A stretch of DNA of 6,214 nt from Gammaproteobacteria bacterium. GTDB taxonomy: Bacteria; Pseudomonadota; Gammaproteobacteria; Xanthomonadales; Xanthomonadaceae. Below the pieces are notes generated by a model. That model did not search any database, was not told the DNA's origin, and saw only the letters and a list, made by a program, of their open reading frames with translations. The position numbers and the translations under genes were made by a program. Shown one piece after another: positions 1 through 5,663 of this stretch. Where the stretch lies: assembly GCA_025360985.1 (NCBI GenBank), contig JANYBA010000011.1:1-6214 (forward strand), read 5' to 3'. How positions within the stretch are numbered: the first letter of the stretch is position 1; each line of letters opens with the position of its first letter.

Positions 1-471
1 GGAACCTTCCAGACCGTCTACCTGGAAGATGCCCAGGGCCGGCGCACGGGTCCGACGAAGTACCAGATCTACGAGATGTACCAGGACTGGCAACAGGCCG
101 TGTCCTGGCGGCGCGACCCCGGCGACAACGAGGACCATGTCTCGCGCGAAGAGAGCCGCTGGAGCGACAACGGCCGGGATTTCCTCGGCATGTTCAACCT
201 GCCGCGGCCCGACGAGGGCATCTGGAGGCGCATGGGATTCAACAATGCGACCCGCGGCATCAAGGGCCTGGGCGTGGACTTCGCCGATCCGATGCACGTG
301 CTGGCCGTCGGTCCGGCGGCGACCTCGCTGGTCGTCCATGTTTCGCGACCGCGCGAGGACCCGGTGACCACCACGCCCTTCATCTTCAAGATCGTGGCGA
401 TGCCGGACGGAAAACTGATGTTCCAGCCAATGCAACGGACGCTGGCGCAGGACCGCTGCCGCGACAACTGA
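1..471 (+). CDS. hypothetical protein, C-terminal part (5' end outside window)
   Basis: The reading frame is open from the first base and ends at TGA 469-471, giving 156 codons with no stop, so this is the 3' part of a longer gene. The first Met is at codon 26 (position 76), but the frame upstream looks equally protein-like, so I do not treat it as the start. I do not recognise the family. The visible part is soluble and mixed in charge, rich in Trp, Arg and Asp (for example SWRRDPGDNEDH and GIWRRMGFNNATRG), with no membrane segment or Cys cluster. It ends in a basic, polar tail (QRTLAQDRCRDN). It is the only plus-strand gene here and converges on the dioxygenase gene, whose stop codon begins at the very next base, so a shared operon is impossible. 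That the frame is coding is fairly sure; the function is unknown. Confidence 0.6.
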   Translation, partial: GTFQTVYLEDAQGRRTGPTKYQIYEMYQDWQQAVSWRRDPGDNEDHVSREESRWSDNGRDFLGMFNLPRPDEGIWRRMGFNNATRGIKGLGVDFADPMHVLAVGPAATSLVVHVSRPREDPVTTTPFIFKIVAMPDGKLMFQPMQRTLAQDRCRDN

Positions 472-1005
472 TCAGCCGGCGGAGTCGCTCGCGTACTTCG
501 CCGGCGCCGGGTTCAGGTGCCCGCAGCGCTCGCAGGTGCGGCGCTGCGTGGACCGGTAGAACATATCGAACACGGCCGGGAATTGCGTTTCGATGTTCTC
601 GAGCGTGAAAAACTGTTCGTACAGCTTGTGGTTGCAGTGTTCGCAAAACCACATCAGCCCGTCCTGTTCATGGGCAAGTCGCTTGCGTTCGATCACGAGG
701 CCGATGCCGCCGGCCATGCGCTGCGGCGAATGCGGCACGCGCGCCGGCAGGTAGAACATCTCGCCGGCCCGAATGGGGATTTCCCGGGCCTGACCATTCT
801 CCTGCACTTTCAGCAACATCTCACCCTCGAGTTGGTAGAAGAATTCCGGGCCTTCGTCCCAGTGGTAGTCGGTGCGGGCGTTCGGGCCGCCGACGATCAT
901 GACGATGAAATCGCCGTCGACGATGCACTTGTTGCCGACCGGCGGCTTGAGCAGGTGCCGGCGTTCGTCGATCCAGGCCTGCAGGTTGAAGGCGGGCGTC
1001 AGCAT
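472..1005 (-). CDS. nbaC: 3-hydroxyanthranilate 3,4-dioxygenase
   Basis: This Fe(II) cupin dioxygenase opens the ring of 3-hydroxyanthranilate with O2 to give 2-amino-3-carboxymuconate 6-semialdehyde, which is either degraded further or cyclises to quinolinate for NAD synthesis. The 177 residues match the usual length of the bacterial family (about 174-190). The iron ligands are visible as His48, Glu54 and His92 ([10 protein letters not shown] and RVPHSPQR). Arg44, Arg96 and Glu106 match the residues that bind substrate in the Cupriavidus enzyme. The C-terminal rubredoxin-like second metal site is intact: Cys121/Cys124 (CEHC) and Cys158/Cys161 (CERC). The ATG lies one base after the deaminase stop, so translation is probably coupled. 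The nearest Shine-Dalgarno-like purines (GAGGGGG) are about 12 bases upstream and belong to the dispersed repeat. It is the last gene of the minus-strand run. Also called haaO/kynHAO; identification is firm. Confidence 0.96.
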   Translation of the reverse strand: MLTPAFNLQAWIDERRHLLKPPVGNKCIVDGDFIVMIVGGPNARTDYHWDEGPEFFYQLEGEMLLKVQENGQAREIPIRAGEMFYLPARVPHSPQRMAGGIGLVIERKRLAHEQDGLMWFCEHCNHKLYEQFFTLENIETQFPAVFDMFYRSTQRRTCERCGHLNPAPAKYASDSAG

Positions 1006-1006
1006 G

Positions 1007-1441
1007 TCAGTGATTTTCCCCCTCTCCCGCTGGCGGGAGAGGGTTGGGGTGAGGGTGGTTGATAACGGCGATGCACTTGAGTTCGATCGCGATCGGCGTC
1101 GGCAGGGCGGTGATGCCCAGCGTGGTTCGGCACGGCGCCCGGTCGGCGTCCGGGAAGTATTCCGCCCAGACGGCGTTGTAGGCCTTGAAATCGCCAGCCA
1201 TGTCGGTGAGGTAGACCGTGACGTCGACGAGGTCCTGCCAGCGCGCGCCGCTCGCCTCGAGCACCGCTTTCACGTTGGCGAACACGGAATGGCATTGGCC
1301 GACGATCTCGCTGGGGATGGAATTGTCGGCGGCGTTGCGCGGCCCGATGCCGGACAGGAACAACAGGTTCCCGACCCGCCGGGCGTGCGGGTAATGGCCG
1401 ACGGCCCGCGGCGCGGAATCGGTGCGGATCACCTCGCTCAT
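1007..1441 (-). CDS. nbaF: RidA-family 2-aminomuconate deaminase, with repeat-derived C-terminal tail
   Basis: This is a RidA/YjgF-fold protein of 144 residues. In this context it most likely hydrolyses 2-aminomuconate to 4-oxalocrotonate plus ammonia, the step after the neighbouring aldehyde dehydrogenase. The N-terminal motif [19 protein letters not shown] resembles the aminomuconate deaminase subgroup. Arg105 (in APCRTTLG) and Glu120 (in AIELKCIAV) fall at the positions of the key Arg and Glu of E. coli RidA. I chose the ATG at 1441 because it overlaps the carbonic anhydrase stop as ATGA, has GGAG five bases upstream, and starts where the family starts; the frame runs further upstream only as a shadow. 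The normal fold should end near Ile127-Asn128. Residues 129-144 ([16 protein letters not shown]) are the translation of a dispersed repeat. General imine deaminase activity is the alternative; the gene context favours aminomuconate. Confidence 0.9.
   Translation of the reverse strand: MSEVIRTDSAPRAVGHYPHARRVGNLLFLSGIGPRNAADNSIPSEIVGQCHSVFANVKAVLEASGARWQDLVDVTVYLTDMAGDFKAYNAVWAEYFPDADRAPCRTTLGITALPTPIAIELKCIAVINHPHPNPLPPAGEGENH
1016..1058. repeat. dispersed hairpin repeat at the deaminase/dioxygenase junction
   Basis: The plus strand carries a perfect 11-base inverted repeat, CCCTCTCCCGC (1020-1030) and GCGGGAGAGGG (1033-1043), with only TG between the arms. A G/T-rich flank, TTGGGGTGAGGGTGG (1044-1058), follows. 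From general knowledge this matches a very common dispersed element of beta- and gammaproteobacteria, whose translation [12 protein letters not shown] turns up in many spuriously extended proteins. Here it lies inside the deaminase frame and ends just before the dioxygenase start. Neither strand has a T-run after the stem, so it is not a classic intrinsic terminator. It could act on mRNA stability or on translation of the dioxygenase. Copy number in this genome cannot be seen from one window. Confidence 0.85.
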
Positions 1442-2100
1442 CGCGGCTCCGGGCGGCTGGCGATTCGATCCAGGGCTTCGGCGTAGGCAGGCGTCAAATC
1501 CGCGCGCGCCGAAACATCCATGCCCAGCTGGCGCACCCGACCGTCGAGCAGGCTGTAGACCCAGCCGTGCACCGACAAGGCCTGGCCGCGCGACCAGGCA
1601 TCCTCGACCATCGTCGTCTGGCAGACGTTGAGCACCTGCTCGATGACATTGAGCTCGCACAGACGCGCGTGCTTGAGCGATTCCAGTTCGACGCCGTCGA
1701 GCAAGGCGGCGTGTTTCTGGGCGACGTCGCCGACGTGGCGCAACCAATTGTCGGCGAGGCCGACGCGGGCGCCGGTCAGGCTGGCGTGCACGCCGCTGCA
1801 ACCGTAGTGGCCGACGACGAGGATGTGCTCGACCTTGAGCAGGTCGACCGCGAACTGGATCGTGCTCAGGCAATTCAGGTCGGTATGCACGACCAGGTTG
1901 GCGATATTGCGGTGGACGAACACCTCGCCCGGTGCCAGGCCGGTGATCTGGTTGGCCGGCACCCGAGAATCCGAGCAGCCGATCCACAGGTACTTCGGCG
2001 CCTGTTGGGTCGACAGCCGCTTGAAGAAGCCCGGGTCTTCGCGGCGAACTTGCTCCGCCCAGGCTTTGTTGCGTTCCAGCAGATCGTTGATCGAGGTCAT
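1438..2100 (-). CDS. can: beta-class carbonic anhydrase
   Basis: This cytoplasmic zinc enzyme interconverts CO2 and bicarbonate. At 220 residues it has the same length as E. coli Can, and the key residues fall at the same numbers: Cys42, Asp44 and Arg46 (GCSDSR), His98 and Cys101 (GHYGCSG), giving the Cys-His-Cys zinc site with the Asp/Arg dyad. Trp39 and Tyr182 (HGWVYSLLDG) suggest the allosteric, bicarbonate-sensitive type II subgroup. The ATG is three bases after the aldehyde dehydrogenase stop with no strong Shine-Dalgarno, implying coupled translation. Its stop overlaps the deaminase start by four bases (ATGA). Its place between two enzymes of 2-aminomuconate breakdown suggests it handles pathway CO2 or supplies bicarbonate, but that role is an inference. 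It could also be the cell's general housekeeping enzyme that happens to sit here. Confidence 0.96.
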   Translation of the reverse strand: MTSINDLLERNKAWAEQVRREDPGFFKRLSTQQAPKYLWIGCSDSRVPANQITGLAPGEVFVHRNIANLVVHTDLNCLSTIQFAVDLLKVEHILVVGHYGCSGVHASLTGARVGLADNWLRHVGDVAQKHAALLDGVELESLKHARLCELNVIEQVLNVCQTTMVEDAWSRGQALSVHGWVYSLLDGRVRQLGMDVSARADLTPAYAEALDRIASRPEPR

Positions 2101-2103
2101 GGC

Positions 2104-3552
2104 TCAGGGTCCGAGGGCGACGGTGACGTTCTTGGTATCGGTGAAAAAACGCATCGCTTCCCAGCCGCCTTCGCGGCCGAGGCCGGATTGCTTGACGCCA
2201 CCGAAGGGCGTGCGCAGGTCGCGCTGCATCCAGGTATTGATCCAGACTACGCCGGAATCCAGGCGTTCCGCGAGGCGGTGGGCGCGACCGATATCGCGGG
2301 TCCAGACGCTGGCAGCCAATCCGTAGGGCGTAGCGTTGGCCAAGGCGAGCGCATCGGCTTCGCTGTCGAAAGCCTGCAGTGTGACTACCGGCCCGAAGAC
2401 TTCCTCGGTATTGGTGCGGCAGGCCGGGCCCAGGCCCTCGATCACGGTCGGGGCGATGTACCAGCCGCCGGCGGCGTCGCCTTCGATCTGCAAGGCACCG
2501 CCGCCGCAGAGGACGCTACCGCCTTCCTGGCGCGCCAGCGCGATGCAGCCCAGCACCTTTTCGAACTGCGCCTTCGACACCACCGGACCGAGGTCGGTGG
2601 CTGGATCGCCCGGTGGGCCCACGTGCAAGGTCTTGGCGCGCGCGACGAAAGCATCGCGGAATTCGTCGTAGTAGGAACGCTCGACCAGGATCCGCGAGCC
2701 GCACAGGCAGATCTGGCCCGAATTCTGGAAGGCGGAGCGGACGATAGTTTCGAGCAGCCCTTCGCGGGGCGCATCGGCGAACACCAGGGTCGGATTCTTG
2801 CCGCCGAGTTCGAGCGAGACCTTTTTGAGCGAACGCGCGCAGCTCTCCGCCAGGCGCAGGCCGACCGCGGTACTGCCGGTGAAGGTGATCGCCTTGACGT
2901 CGGGATGGTCGACCAGCGCTTGCCCGGCGCTCGGTCCGCGGCCTTGCACGATATTGAGCACGCCGGCGGGGAAACCAATGGCGCGCGCCACTTCGCCGAA
3001 CATCCAGGCCGTCACCGGCGTGACTTCCGAAGGCTTTCCGACGACGCAATTGCCGGCAGCGAGCGCCGGCGCGATCTTCCAGGTGAACAGGTAGAGCGGA
3101 AGGTTCCACGGCGAGATGCAGCCAACCACTCCCAGAGGCTGCCGCAAGGTGTAATGCAGCATCCCGGGGCCGGCATGCGATTCGCTGGAAAACTGCGTGG
3201 CCGCCGCGGCGAAGAATCGCAGGTTGGTAACCACACGCGGGATTTCCAGGTCGCGCGCAAGCCGATAGGGTTTACCGGCATCGCGCGATTCGGCGTGGGC
3301 GAATTCGTCCAGTCGCGCCTCGACGCCGTCGGCCAGCCGGTTCATCCAGGCGGCACGCTCGGAGGCCGGCAGCGCCGACCATGCCGGAAACGCGGCGGCG
3401 GCGGCCGCGACCGCCGCGTCGATGTCGTCTTTGTCGCCGTCCGGACACGTCGCGTAGATCGCGCCCGAGGCCGGATCGGAAACGTCCAGCCAGGCGCCAT
3501 TGGCCGAAGCACGGGCTTCGCCGCAGATCAGGTGCGTGAGGCGCAGGCTCAT
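2104..3552 (-). CDS. nbaE: 2-aminomuconate 6-semialdehyde dehydrogenase (ALDH superfamily)
   Basis: This NAD-dependent aldehyde dehydrogenase of 482 residues most likely oxidises 2-aminomuconate 6-semialdehyde to 2-aminomuconate. The fold is complete: oxyanion Asn150 (SPWN), Lys173 (GKPSE), the NAD-loop motif FTGSTAVG (224-231), general base Glu248 in LELGGKNP, catalytic Cys282 in SGQICLCGSR, and EEVFGPVV (383-390). Arg100 and Arg444 fall where the Pseudomonas enzyme has its two substrate-carboxylate arginines (its 120 and 464, with a constant offset of 20 that also fits its Glu268 and Cys302). The start MSLRLTHLICGE fits the family, although the Shine-Dalgarno is weak. Upstream is the only sizeable gap of the run (49 bases); downstream the carbonic anhydrase follows after three bases. 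The closest alternative is 2-hydroxymuconate semialdehyde dehydrogenase; the adjacent deaminase and dioxygenase favour the amino form. Confidence 0.92.
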   Translation of the reverse strand: MSLRLTHLICGEARASANGAWLDVSDPASGAIYATCPDGDKDDIDAAVAAAAAAFPAWSALPASERAAWMNRLADGVEARLDEFAHAESRDAGKPYRLARDLEIPRVVTNLRFFAAAATQFSSESHAGPGMLHYTLRQPLGVVGCISPWNLPLYLFTWKIAPALAAGNCVVGKPSEVTPVTAWMFGEVARAIGFPAGVLNIVQGRGPSAGQALVDHPDVKAITFTGSTAVGLRLAESCARSLKKVSLELGGKNPTLVFADAPREGLLETIVRSAFQNSGQICLCGSRILVERSYYDEFRDAFVARAKTLHVGPPGDPATDLGPVVSKAQFEKVLGCIALARQEGGSVLCGGGALQIEGDAAGGWYIAPTVIEGLGPACRTNTEEVFGPVVTLQAFDSEADALALANATPYGLAASVWTRDIGRAHRLAERLDSGVVWINTWMQRDLRTPFGGVKQSGLGREGGWEAMRFFTDTKNVTVALGP

Positions 3553-3601
3553 GCGATTAGTTTACCCGGGTTCAAAGCAAGTACGACCAAAACGAGCAAG
3601 T
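3553..3601 (-). promoter_or_regulatory. 49-base intergenic gap, possible internal promoter for the dehydrogenase-to-dioxygenase genes
   Basis: This is the only gap above 16 bases in the minus-strand run and it is clearly more AT-rich than its surroundings. Read on the minus strand, starting at the SDR stop, it contains TTGAAC, then 16 bases, then TACTTG, a weak -35/-10-like pair, and it ends GGGTAAACTAATCGC before the ATG. The match is poor, so a promoter is only a possibility. The octamer GTTCAAAG (plus strand) occurs at 3570-3577 and again at 3600-3607, 30 bases apart, the second copy overlapping the SDR stop. The spot divides the run into an asnS-linked front half and the 3-hydroxyanthranilate pathway genes. 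Confidence 0.25.
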
Positions 3602-4387
3602 TCAAAGTGAGCGCGTCCGGCCGCCATCCACCGGCAGGTTGACGCCATTGACGTAGCCGGCCTGTGACGAACACAGGAAGGCAATCGCCGCGGCGATTTC
3701 CTCGGCTTCGGCGAAGCGGCCGGCCGGCACCGTCGCCAGCATGGCTTGGGCGATTTCCGCCTGCGGCTTGCCGGTAGCCGTCGCGCGCTCGGCCAGGATC
3801 TGCTCGAGCCGCTGCGTGCGCGTATAGCCGGGCAAGACATTGTTCACCGTGATGCCGAACGGACCCAACTCGCTGGCCAGAGTCTTGGCCCAACTCGCCA
3901 CCGCGCCGCGGATGGTATTGGACACGCCAAGGTTGGCGATCGGTTCCTTCACCGAGGTCGAGATGACGTTGACGATGCGGCCCCAGCCTACGGCCTTCAT
4001 GCCGGCGAGCACGGATTGCACGAGGACCTGGTTGGCGACCAGGTGCTGGCGGAACACCGCCAGGTATTGCTCGGGCATCGCCGCGTGGGCAGGTCCACCG
4101 GGCGGACCGGCCGTATTGTTGACGAGGATTTGGACAGGCTTCGAAGCCGCGAGCGCTTCGATTTTCGCGCGCAAACCCGGGCCGTCGCCAACGTCGGCCG
4201 AAACCGAGCCATGGGCTTGCCCGCCATTGCGCGGCAGGGCCGCGAGGACCTCGTCCAGGCGCTCCTGCCGGCGCGCAAGCACGGTCACGTCGGCGCCGAG
4301 TTCGGCCAGCGCGACCGCGGCGGCGCGGCCGATGCCTTCGGATGCGCCACAGACCAGCGCGTGGCGGCCTTCGAGTTGCATCGCCAT
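3602..4387 (-). CDS. SDR-family protein with atypical active site
   Basis: This is a Rossmann-fold short-chain dehydrogenase/reductase of 261 residues, normal length for a classical SDR. The cofactor motif GASEGIG (14-20), VLARR (36-40, suggesting an NADP preference), NNTAG (90-94), the Ser strand (Ser143/Ser145), NVLPG (183-187) and NLPVDGG (250-256) are all present. By spacing from the following helix, the catalytic Tyr-x3-Lys falls on Ser156-x3-Arg160 (GVSNTIRGAV), and the usual helix Asn falls on His115. A divergent SDR group with LSN..R in place of Y..SK exists, often loosely named 3-oxoacyl-ACP reductase. The substrate is unknown. I chose the ATG at 4387 because AAGGAG lies seven bases upstream; this Shine-Dalgarno is made from the last codons of the preceding PaiB-like gene. 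Met3 (4381) is the alternative start. The gap to the PaiB-like gene is one base. Confidence 0.88.
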   Translation of the reverse strand: MAMQLEGRHALVCGASEGIGRAAAVALAELGADVTVLARRQERLDEVLAALPRNGGQAHGSVSADVGDGPGLRAKIEALAASKPVQILVNNTAGPPGGPAHAAMPEQYLAVFRQHLVANQVLVQSVLAGMKAVGWGRIVNVISTSVKEPIANLGVSNTIRGAVASWAKTLASELGPFGITVNNVLPGYTRTQRLEQILAERATATGKPQAEIAQAMLATVPAGRFAEAEEIAAAIAFLCSSQAGYVNGVNLPVDGGRTRSL

Positions 4388-4388
4388 G

Positions 4389-5027
4389 TCAGGTCTCCTT
4401 GTGTGCTTGCCCGAGCCGCGCGCGCATCAACGCCGCGATCGCCCGCTGGTCTTCGCCGCCGTCGGCCAGGACCTTGGCGACGCTTTCGATATTCGCGGCC
4501 GGATGGTTCTGGTTGAGCTTGAATTTCAATTCGATCCGGGTCGGCCGCAGGGAAAAACCGACGATCCCGCGCAGCTGCCGGCGCAGGTCGTCGCGCCCGA
4601 AGTCGAACTTCCAATCGCTGCCGATGTTGCCTTCGTGCTGGCGGGTCAGGTCGGCGACGATCGGCGCCAGGCCGGATTCGTCTTCGATGATTTCCAGCGG
4701 CCCGGACAAGTGCGCGACGGCGTAATTCCAGGTCGGCACGCGCGCGGCGGTTTCCTTGTCCGGGTACCAGGATGGCGACACGTAGGCGCTCGGTCCGTGC
4801 ACGATGACGGTCGCGTCGCCACTGTGCCGCCACTGCGGATTGGCGCGCGACCAATGCCCGCGCAACAAGATGCCGCCGTGGTCTCGCCGGTAAAGCACCG
4901 GGAGGTGCGAGACAAAAGGTTCACCGTCGGTAATGGTGATCACCGTGGCGAATGGATAGGCATCGGCCAAGCGGTCCAGCTCTACCAGGTCGGTCTTGGC
5001 AAAATAGGAGGGCGTGTACATGCTCAT
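4389..5027 (-). CDS. PaiB-family FMN-binding split-barrel protein
   Basis: This protein of 212 residues matches the PaiB family (B. subtilis PaiB, about 207 residues), annotated as an FMN-binding negative transcriptional regulator although many members may be flavoproteins of unknown activity. Conserved blocks are visible in order: MYTPSYF (3-9), SHLPVL (40-45), GHWSRANPQW (57-66), AYVSPSWY (81-88), VPTWNY (97-102), GIVGFSL (154-160) and KLNQN (170-174). There is no helix-turn-helix and no membrane segment. Met1 at 5027 overlaps the preceding stop as ATGA; Met3 at 5021 is closer to the family's usual MYTP start, and neither has a strong Shine-Dalgarno. Its last codons (HKET-stop) carry the AAGGAG that serves the SDR gene, tying the two together. 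It could be a regulator of this cluster or a flavin enzyme acting on a pathway compound; the sequence does not decide. Confidence 0.88.
   Translation of the reverse strand: MSMYTPSYFAKTDLVELDRLADAYPFATVITITDGEPFVSHLPVLYRRDHGGILLRGHWSRANPQWRHSGDATVIVHGPSAYVSPSWYPDKETAARVPTWNYAVAHLSGPLEIIEDESGLAPIVADLTRQHEGNIGSDWKFDFGRDDLRRQLRGIVGFSLRPTRIELKFKLNQNHPAANIESVAKVLADGGEDQRAIAALMRARLGQAHKET
4394..4399 (-). promoter_or_regulatory. ribosome binding site of the SDR gene inside the PaiB-like stop region
   Basis: On the minus strand AAGGAG stands seven bases before the SDR ATG (4387). It is formed by the last Lys-Glu codons of the PaiB-like gene (HKET-stop), so the upstream coding sequence carries the signal for the next gene. 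It is the best Shine-Dalgarno in the window and it decides Met1 over Met3 as the SDR start. Confidence 0.8.
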
Positions 5028-5350
5028 TGCCGCGGCGCCTGCTGCCGGATCATCTGCGGCAGGAGTTCGTCGTCGTCCTCACCCTGCGGCGGCTGCAGTT
5101 CTTCCAGCAGCATGCCGATCGCCTCGGCGTCGTCGTCGTCCATACCGTCGAGGGCGCGGAAATCGGCGTCCATCAGCGCGGCCCGGGCCACGTCTTCGGT
5201 CTCGTAGACCAGGGTCTCGCCGAGGCTGTCGAACACCTGCGCGACGCCGCTGTCGAGCACGCGCAGTCGCGCCCAGACCAGCAGCTGTTCGGGCGAGGCC
5301 AGCCACCATTCCTCGCGTTCGAATTCGCTTGTTTCGGGAATATCTTCCAT
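5024..5350 (-). CDS. small acidic hypothetical protein
   Basis: I do not recognise this 108-residue protein. It is soluble, with no signal peptide or membrane segment, and is strongly acidic: an N-terminal EFEREEWW block (9-16), then a MDDDDAEAIG stretch (70-79), LLEELQPP (81-88) and an EDDDELLPQM stretch (91-100). The middle (20-65) looks like a small alpha/beta or helical domain (EQLLVWARLRVLDSG, QVFDSLGETLVYE). The acidic tail with a hydrophobic ELLPQM end could be a protein- or metal-binding segment, but that is speculation. The start is supported by GAGG five bases before the ATG. It begins 16 bases after the small membrane protein gene and its stop overlaps the PaiB-like start by four bases, so it is translated as part of the same run. 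That it is a real gene is likely, from its tight packing and Shine-Dalgarno. Confidence 0.72.
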   Translation of the reverse strand: MEDIPETSEFEREEWWLASPEQLLVWARLRVLDSGVAQVFDSLGETLVYETEDVARAALMDADFRALDGMDDDDAEAIGMLLEELQPPQGEDDDELLPQMIRQQAPRQ

Positions 5351-5366
5351 TTCGTCCTCGTGTCCT

Positions 5367-5660
5367 TCAGCCGCCAGCCTTGGCCGCGATGCAGATGCCG
5401 CTACCGATCACGCCGATCAGCGCGATCCAACCCATCACGCCGGCATTGCCCGCGAACACGTTCATGGCGCCGTCCTTGAGCGGGATGAAGCCGAAACGCA
5501 TCGTCCACCAGCTGTAGCGCCATCCGCCGTTTTCACTGCCGGCGGCAAAAGGGTAATGCCGGTCCAGGTGGTGGCGATACGCCAATACCCGGAATCCGTA
5601 GTGGCCGGGTCCGGCCGACCCGGCCAGCCCCAGGAAAAAAAACAGCAGGCCCTGGAGCAT
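5367..5660 (-). CDS. small membrane protein, hypothetical
   Basis: This is a 97-residue protein of unknown family. It has a hydrophobic N-terminus (MLQGLLFFFLGLAG, residues 1-14), a polar, aromatic-rich middle with several His, Tyr and Trp (HYGFRVLAYRHH, GWRYSWWTMRFG, residues 20-57), and a clear C-terminal membrane segment (about 75-93, VMGWIALIGVIGSGICIAA) ending in AKAGG. Two membrane passes with the middle loop on one side are likely. The ATG lies three bases after the asnS stop and has no strong Shine-Dalgarno, so it probably depends on coupling to asnS. A run of eight T on the coding strand (plus-strand A at 5635-5642) encodes the FFF stretch and is the longest homopolymer noted here. 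Function cannot be assigned. Confidence 0.7.
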   Translation of the reverse strand: MLQGLLFFFLGLAGSAGPGHYGFRVLAYRHHLDRHYPFAAGSENGGWRYSWWTMRFGFIPLKDGAMNVFAGNAGVMGWIALIGVIGSGICIAAKAGG

Positions 5661-5663
5661 GGT

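Noticed and set aside
69..467. Minus-strand open frame continuing left of the dioxygenase
   Set aside because: It is antisense to the plus-strand partial gene, and its translation (Arg/Ser-rich, no motif) looks like a shadow; the plus frame is open to the window edge.
501..510. Ten-base palindrome CCGGCGCCGG
   Set aside because: It lies inside the dioxygenase coding sequence, has no loop or T-run, and such GC palindromes are common by chance at this base composition.
1020..1043. Hairpin read as a rho-independent terminator
   Set aside because: No T-run follows the stem on either strand, and on the minus strand it lies within the deaminase coding region before a further pathway gene.
1442..1987. 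N-terminal extension of the deaminase frame up to 1987
   Set aside because: The extension is an Arg/Pro/Gly-rich shadow of the carbonic anhydrase in another frame; the ATG at 1441 has a Shine-Dalgarno and matches the family start.
1567..3642. A 691-codon open frame on the plus strand
   Set aside because: It lies antisense to the carbonic anhydrase and aldehyde dehydrogenase, both with complete family motifs. Its translation has no recognisable domain; long antisense frames are expected in GC-rich genes.
3840..5207. A 455-codon open frame on the plus strand
   Set aside because: It is antisense to the SDR, PaiB-like and acidic-protein genes, with low-complexity Arg/Ser/Pro-rich translation typical of a shadow frame.
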